Part shown: positions 5,631 to 7,162 of the stretch, piece after piece
Layout: the number at the start of each line of letters is the position of its first letter
Position numbering within the stretch: the stretch's first letter is position 1
From: Acidilobaceae archaeon
GTDB lineage: Archaea > Thermoproteota > Thermoprotei_A > Sulfolobales > Acidilobaceae
Length of the DNA: 7,162 nucleotides
Direction of reading: 5' to 3'
NCBI GenBank assembly: GCA_027039295.1
Contig: JALWEW010000063.1
Location: 4,049 to 11,210 of the forward strand
The notes under the pieces: model-generated
Database searches by the model: none
What the model was told of the DNA's origin: nothing
What the model saw: only the letters and a program-made list of their open reading frames with translations
Translations under genes and position numbers: made by a program

Positions 5631-6818
5631 ATGCCGAGGCCCCTAGAGGGTGTAAGGGTACTGGATCTAAGCCACACTCTCGCCGGCCCCTTCGCCACGA
5701 TGCTGCTAGCGGACTTGGGAGCCGAGGTGATCAAGGTCGAGGCGCCCGTTGGAGACGAGACCAGATCCTGGGCCCCGCACGTCAACGGTGAGAGCGCTTA
5801 CTTCATGTCAGCCAATAGGGGTAAGAGGAGTATAGCGGTTAACCTGAAGGATCCCCGGGGTAGGGAGGTCGTCTACAGGCTTGCCGAGCGTAGCGACTTG
5901 GTAATAGAGAACTACAGGCCGGGCGTCAGAGAGAAGCTAGGCGTCGCCCCCGGAGACCTCTTCAAGAGGAATGGGAGGCTGGTCTACATCAGCATTAAGG
6001 GCTTCAGGCCCGGCAGCGCCTACGAGAGCAAGCCAGCATACGATATCATAATCCAGGCCATGAGCGGCCTCATGGCCACGACGGGCGAGGAGGGGAGGCC
6101 CCCGGTTAGGTGCAGCTTCGCGCTGTTCGACATAATAACCGGGGCCCTCGCCGCCCTTTATGGTGTGAGCGCCCTCTACTCGGGTAGGAGGCCCTCTTAC
6201 ATTGAGGTATCACTGTTCGACGCGGCCGTATTCGCCATGAGCTACATACCCATGATGTACCTGCTAACCGGTAGGAAGCCCCCGCGCATGGGCTCGGGGC
6301 ACCCGAGCATAGTGCCCTACCAGGCCTTCCAGGCGGGGGATGGGAAGTGGTTCATACTGGCCGCTGCTAATGACAGGCACTGGAGGAGGTTCGCGGAGGC
6401 CATTGGTAGGCCCGAGCTGGCCGAGGACCCGAGGTTCGCCACCAACCCCGACAGGGTCCGCAACAGAGACGTGCTGGTCCCAATGCTCCAGGAGATGTTC
6501 ACGTCCAAGCCCAGGGACTACTGGCTCCGCCTCCTCGAGGAGGCGGGTGTCCCCGCGGCGCCGGTATACGAGCTGGACGAGCTCTTCTCGGACCCATACG
6601 CTTCCGAGCTGGTGTTCGAGCTACCACACCCCAGGCTGGGGAGGGTGAAGCAGCTAGCTGAGCCGGCCACGATAGACGGGGAGAAGCCCCACGCTGCCCT
6701 CCACCCGCCCCTGCTCGGTGAGCATACAAAGGAGATACTCGAGGAGCTAGGCTACACTCCCGGGGAGATAGAGGAGCTGGCCAGGGAGGGTGTCGTGGTC
6801 CTAGGCCCGAGGGGCTAG
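5631..6818 (+). CDS. Family III CoA-transferase (CaiB/BaiF/formyl-CoA transferase type)
   Basis: A 395-residue cytoplasmic enzyme of the family that moves coenzyme A between carboxylic acids, close to the usual 390-430. The N-terminus MPRPLEGVRVLDLSHTLAGPFATM, followed by LLADLGAEVIKVE, is the CoA-binding signature. Further landmarks are NRGKRSIAVNLKDPRG, ENYRPGVREKLG, YISIKGF and PAYDIIIQAMSGLM. The catalytic aspartate that carries the covalent acyl/CoA intermediate is D167 in the FALFDIITG segment, matching D169 of formyl-CoA transferase by motif. The C-terminal part (PSIVPYQAFQAGDGKWFILA onwards, with GVPAAPVYELDE) is also complete. ATG 5631 is chosen because it yields the standard family start; GTG 5619 would add four residues. 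The acyl donor and acceptor cannot be read from the sequence. Candidates in the family include oxalate, carnitine, 2-hydroxy acids and dicarboxylates. The next gene begins 14 nt after the stop. Confidence 0.9.
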   Translation: MPRPLEGVRVLDLSHTLAGPFATMLLADLGAEVIKVEAPVGDETRSWAPHVNGESAYFMSANRGKRSIAVNLKDPRGREVVYRLAERSDLVIENYRPGVREKLGVAPGDLFKRNGRLVYISIKGFRPGSAYESKPAYDIIIQAMSGLMATTGEEGRPPVRCSFALFDIITGALAALYGVSALYSGRRPSYIEVSLFDAAVFAMSYIPMMYLLTGRKPPRMGSGHPSIVPYQAFQAGDGKWFILAAANDRHWRRFAEAIGRPELAEDPRFATNPDRVRNRDVLVPMLQEMFTSKPRDYWLRLLEEAGVPAAPVYELDELFSDPYASELVFELPHPRLGRVKQLAEPATIDGEKPHAALHPPLLGEHTKEILEELGYTPGEIEELAREGVVVLGPRG

Positions 6819-6832
6819 CGTGGAGCAGGCGG

Positions 6833-7162
6833 ATGCCGCCGCACCCGAAGCGAGGCGTGAGGCTCGGGATCTGGCGCAGGGCCCTAGCGATAGCCCTGCC
6901 CTTGATGGTGGCCGAGTCTATTGATAGCTTGCTATGGCTAGCTGACACATACTTCGTGAGTGGCCTCGGCGACAGGGCCATTGAGGCCGTCGGCCTTGGG
7001 GGCTACCTGAGCTGGCTTCTATTCTCGGCCTCGGCGATGATGTATACGGGCGCGCTCGTATACGTTGCCCAGTACACCGGGGCTGGCCGGGGCGAGCTGG
7101 CCGGGAGGGCCGCGGGGGAGGCGGTGGCGCTCAACGCCCCCATAGCCCTGCCCACAGCAGCG
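6833..7162 (+). CDS. MATE-family efflux antiporter, N-terminal part (cut by window end)
   Basis: An open frame of 110 codons with no stop before the right edge. After a short basic N-terminus (MPPHPKRGVRLGIWRR) come the first MATE helices. ALAIALPLMVAESIDSLLWL leads into ADTYFVSGLGDRAIEAVGLGG, the hallmark join of helices 1 and 2. Then come LSWLLFSASAMMYTGALVYVAQY and TGAGRGELAGRAAGEAV. D38 in LADTYFV probably corresponds to the conserved helix-1 acid used for cation coupling. MATE proteins export organic cations, drugs or metabolites in exchange for H+ or Na+ across the cytoplasmic membrane. The substrate is not predictable. ATG 6833 follows a GGAG at 6822-6825 with seven bases between, and the 14-nt gap suggests co-transcription with the CoA-transferase. 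About three quarters of a typical 450-residue protein is missing beyond the window. Confidence 0.85.
   Translation, partial: MPPHPKRGVRLGIWRRALAIALPLMVAESIDSLLWLADTYFVSGLGDRAIEAVGLGGYLSWLLFSASAMMYTGALVYVAQYTGAGRGELAGRAAGEAVALNAPIALPTAA

Noticed and set aside
6499..6981. A 160-codon - strand open frame over the end of the CoA-transferase and start of the MATE gene
   Set aside because: It is antisense to two well-supported genes, is low-complexity (Pro/Arg/Ala-rich), and lacks a recognisable domain or promoter.
1..7162. CRISPR arrays, insertion sequences, tRNA or rRNA genes
   Set aside because: No regularly spaced direct repeats, transposase-like frames, terminal repeats or conserved RNA motifs were seen on either strand.

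Overview
The window looks like chromosomal DNA from a hyperthermophilic crenarchaeon (Thermoproteota, probably Desulfurococcales-like). The evidence is a GC-rich sequence with heavy AGG/AGA (Arg) and ATA (Ile) codon use, GTG starts, T-run (not hairpin-plus-T) termination after the first complete gene, short A/T boxes upstream of genes in place of bacterial -35/-10 elements, and a solute-binding protein with a Ser/Thr/Pro-rich stalk and C-terminal membrane anchor. The genus cannot be fixed from sequence alone. All recognised genes lie on the + strand.

Layout: (1) nt 1-59, the last 18 codons of an unidentified gene. (2) nt 60-411, an intergenic stretch with an A-rich block, TATA-like boxes and no recognisable gene. 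(3) nt 412-5486, a complete branched-chain/hydrophobic amino acid (HAAT/Liv-type) ABC importer in the order binding protein, permease H, permease M, ATPase G, ATPase F. The binding-protein gene is separated from the rest by a strong T-run terminator and about 120 nt of leader. The permease and ATPase genes overlap or nearly touch and are surely co-transcribed. (4) nt 5487-5630, a second regulatory gap with inverted repeats and a TATA-like box. (5) nt 5631-6818, a family III (CaiB/BaiF) CoA-transferase with its catalytic aspartate in place. (6) nt 6833-7162, the start of a MATE-family multidrug/organic-cation antiporter gene that runs off the window, 14 nt downstream of the CoA-transferase.

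Working model: LivK, tethered outside the cell, captures an amino acid or similar small carboxylate. LivH/LivM form the membrane pore and LivG/LivF power it. The CoA-transferase may act on an organic acid related to the imported solute, but that link rests on adjacency only. The most interesting sequence-level observation is that LivG has lost the ABC signature glycine (LNVQE in place of LSGGQ). Together with the Gln at the H-loop position of LivF, this places both defects in the same composite ATP site and predicts an asymmetric ATPase. I do not see evidence for a wholly new biological system here; the novelty is in details of a known transporter type and its regulation.
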